Both the position numbers and the translations under genes were made by a program. 46,757 nucleotides of DNA from an uncultured beta proteobacterium. Its GTDB lineage: Bacteria > Pseudomonadota > Gammaproteobacteria > Burkholderiales > Rhodocyclaceae. Position 1 is the first letter of the stretch. Each line of letters begins with the position of its first letter. A model generated the notes under the pieces. That model saw only the letters and a program-made list of their open reading frames with translations, ran no database searches and was not told the origin of the DNA. The DNA lies in contig CAIVQO010000016.1 in the NCBI GenBank assembly GCA_903908065.1, positions 1 to 46,757 of the forward strand, in the 5' to 3' direction. Below, one piece after another: positions 46,617 through 46,757 of this stretch.

Positions 46617-46757
46617 TGTCGGCGCGCGTTTAAAAGTACCCAGCGGTGCGCGTTGAAATTTACCCAGGGACTTTAGCTGCCCGTCATGTTGGCAGCTGCG
46701 AAGAAGTTTAGCGCAATCCTGATAGTGGTATCTCCCGTTGGATGGTGGGAAGTTGCG
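46617..46757 (+). mobile_element. left end of an IS21-family insertion sequence (cut by window edge)
   Basis: The stretch begins TGTCGGCGCG and contains two related 20-base units, 46624-46643 and 46648-46667, both of the form GCGCGTT-AAA-TACCCAG, 24 bases apart. Multiple terminal repeats of this kind, with a TG start, are typical of IS21-family ends in front of istA. The transposase genes would follow outside the window. Confidence 0.6.

Overview
The window is GC-rich, tightly packed chromosomal DNA from a Gram-negative bacterium, most likely a betaproteobacterium near Rhodocyclales. The grounds are the gene orders (dapF-DUF484-xerC; mreBCD-mrdA-rodA-rlpA; dacA-dat-ybeD-lipB-lipA; gatCAB divergent from mreB), the LpxL, RlpA and LipB families, and codon use. 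The genus is an inference. About 45 protein genes cover nearly everything, and many neighbours overlap by 4 bases (ATGA).

Layout. 1-905: 5' part of metK (minus) with a clear sigma70-type promoter and a long leader that can fold over the metK ribosome binding site. 935-2695: an MFS transporter and a bacteriohemerythrin. 2704-5506 (minus): an overlapping trio read as gnnA-gnnB-lpxA, which would make UDP-GlcNAc3N and acylate it, giving amide-linked lipid A. Divergent from it (5573-8563) are two LpxL-type late acyltransferases flanking an orphan glycolate-oxidase Fe-S subunit. 8571-9378 is a scar: the tails of a GMC oxidoreductase and an amidase joined head to head. 9414-14982: TauE/SafE exporter, dapF-DUF484-xerC-small membrane protein, an RNase D-like exonuclease, a small Cys/His protein, an AmiD-like lipoprotein amidase and a cupin. 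15041-19300 (minus): yqjD-yqjE-yqjK-like envelope genes followed by a 1072-residue DUF748 protein. 19371-21644: xth, pyrE and a secreted coiled-coil protein. 21678-24870 (minus): gatCAB. 25008-31560: the rod-shape operon mreB-mreC-mreD-mrdA-rodA-rlpA. 31619-35430: dacA, D-amino acid transaminase, DUF493, lipB, lipA. 35469-37343 (minus): LplT-like MFS fused to a PlsC acyltransferase. 37381-39177 (minus): DUF2145, a Tat-signal membrane protein and a YiaA/B protein, divergent from an XRE-type regulator with a palindrome over its promoter. 40080-45515: CREST-type membrane protein, fadD, DUF4197, rep helicase. 45579-46022 (minus): cytochrome c5-like protein.

The last 650 bases look like an island edge. 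A promoter drives a broken tRNA-Arg 5' part, an intact tRNA-Arg(CCG) follows about 60 bases later, then comes lower-GC DNA without a recognisable gene, then the left end of an IS21-family element cut by the window edge.

The common theme is envelope building: lipid A, peptidoglycan elongation and trimming, phospholipid and lipoate metabolism. The least ordinary signals are the structured metK leader, a 23-bp palindromic dispersed repeat (five copies, two of them read in frame inside proteins), the gnnA-gnnB-lpxA operon, the regulated YiaA/B-DUF2145 operon, and the tRNA-Arg junction.
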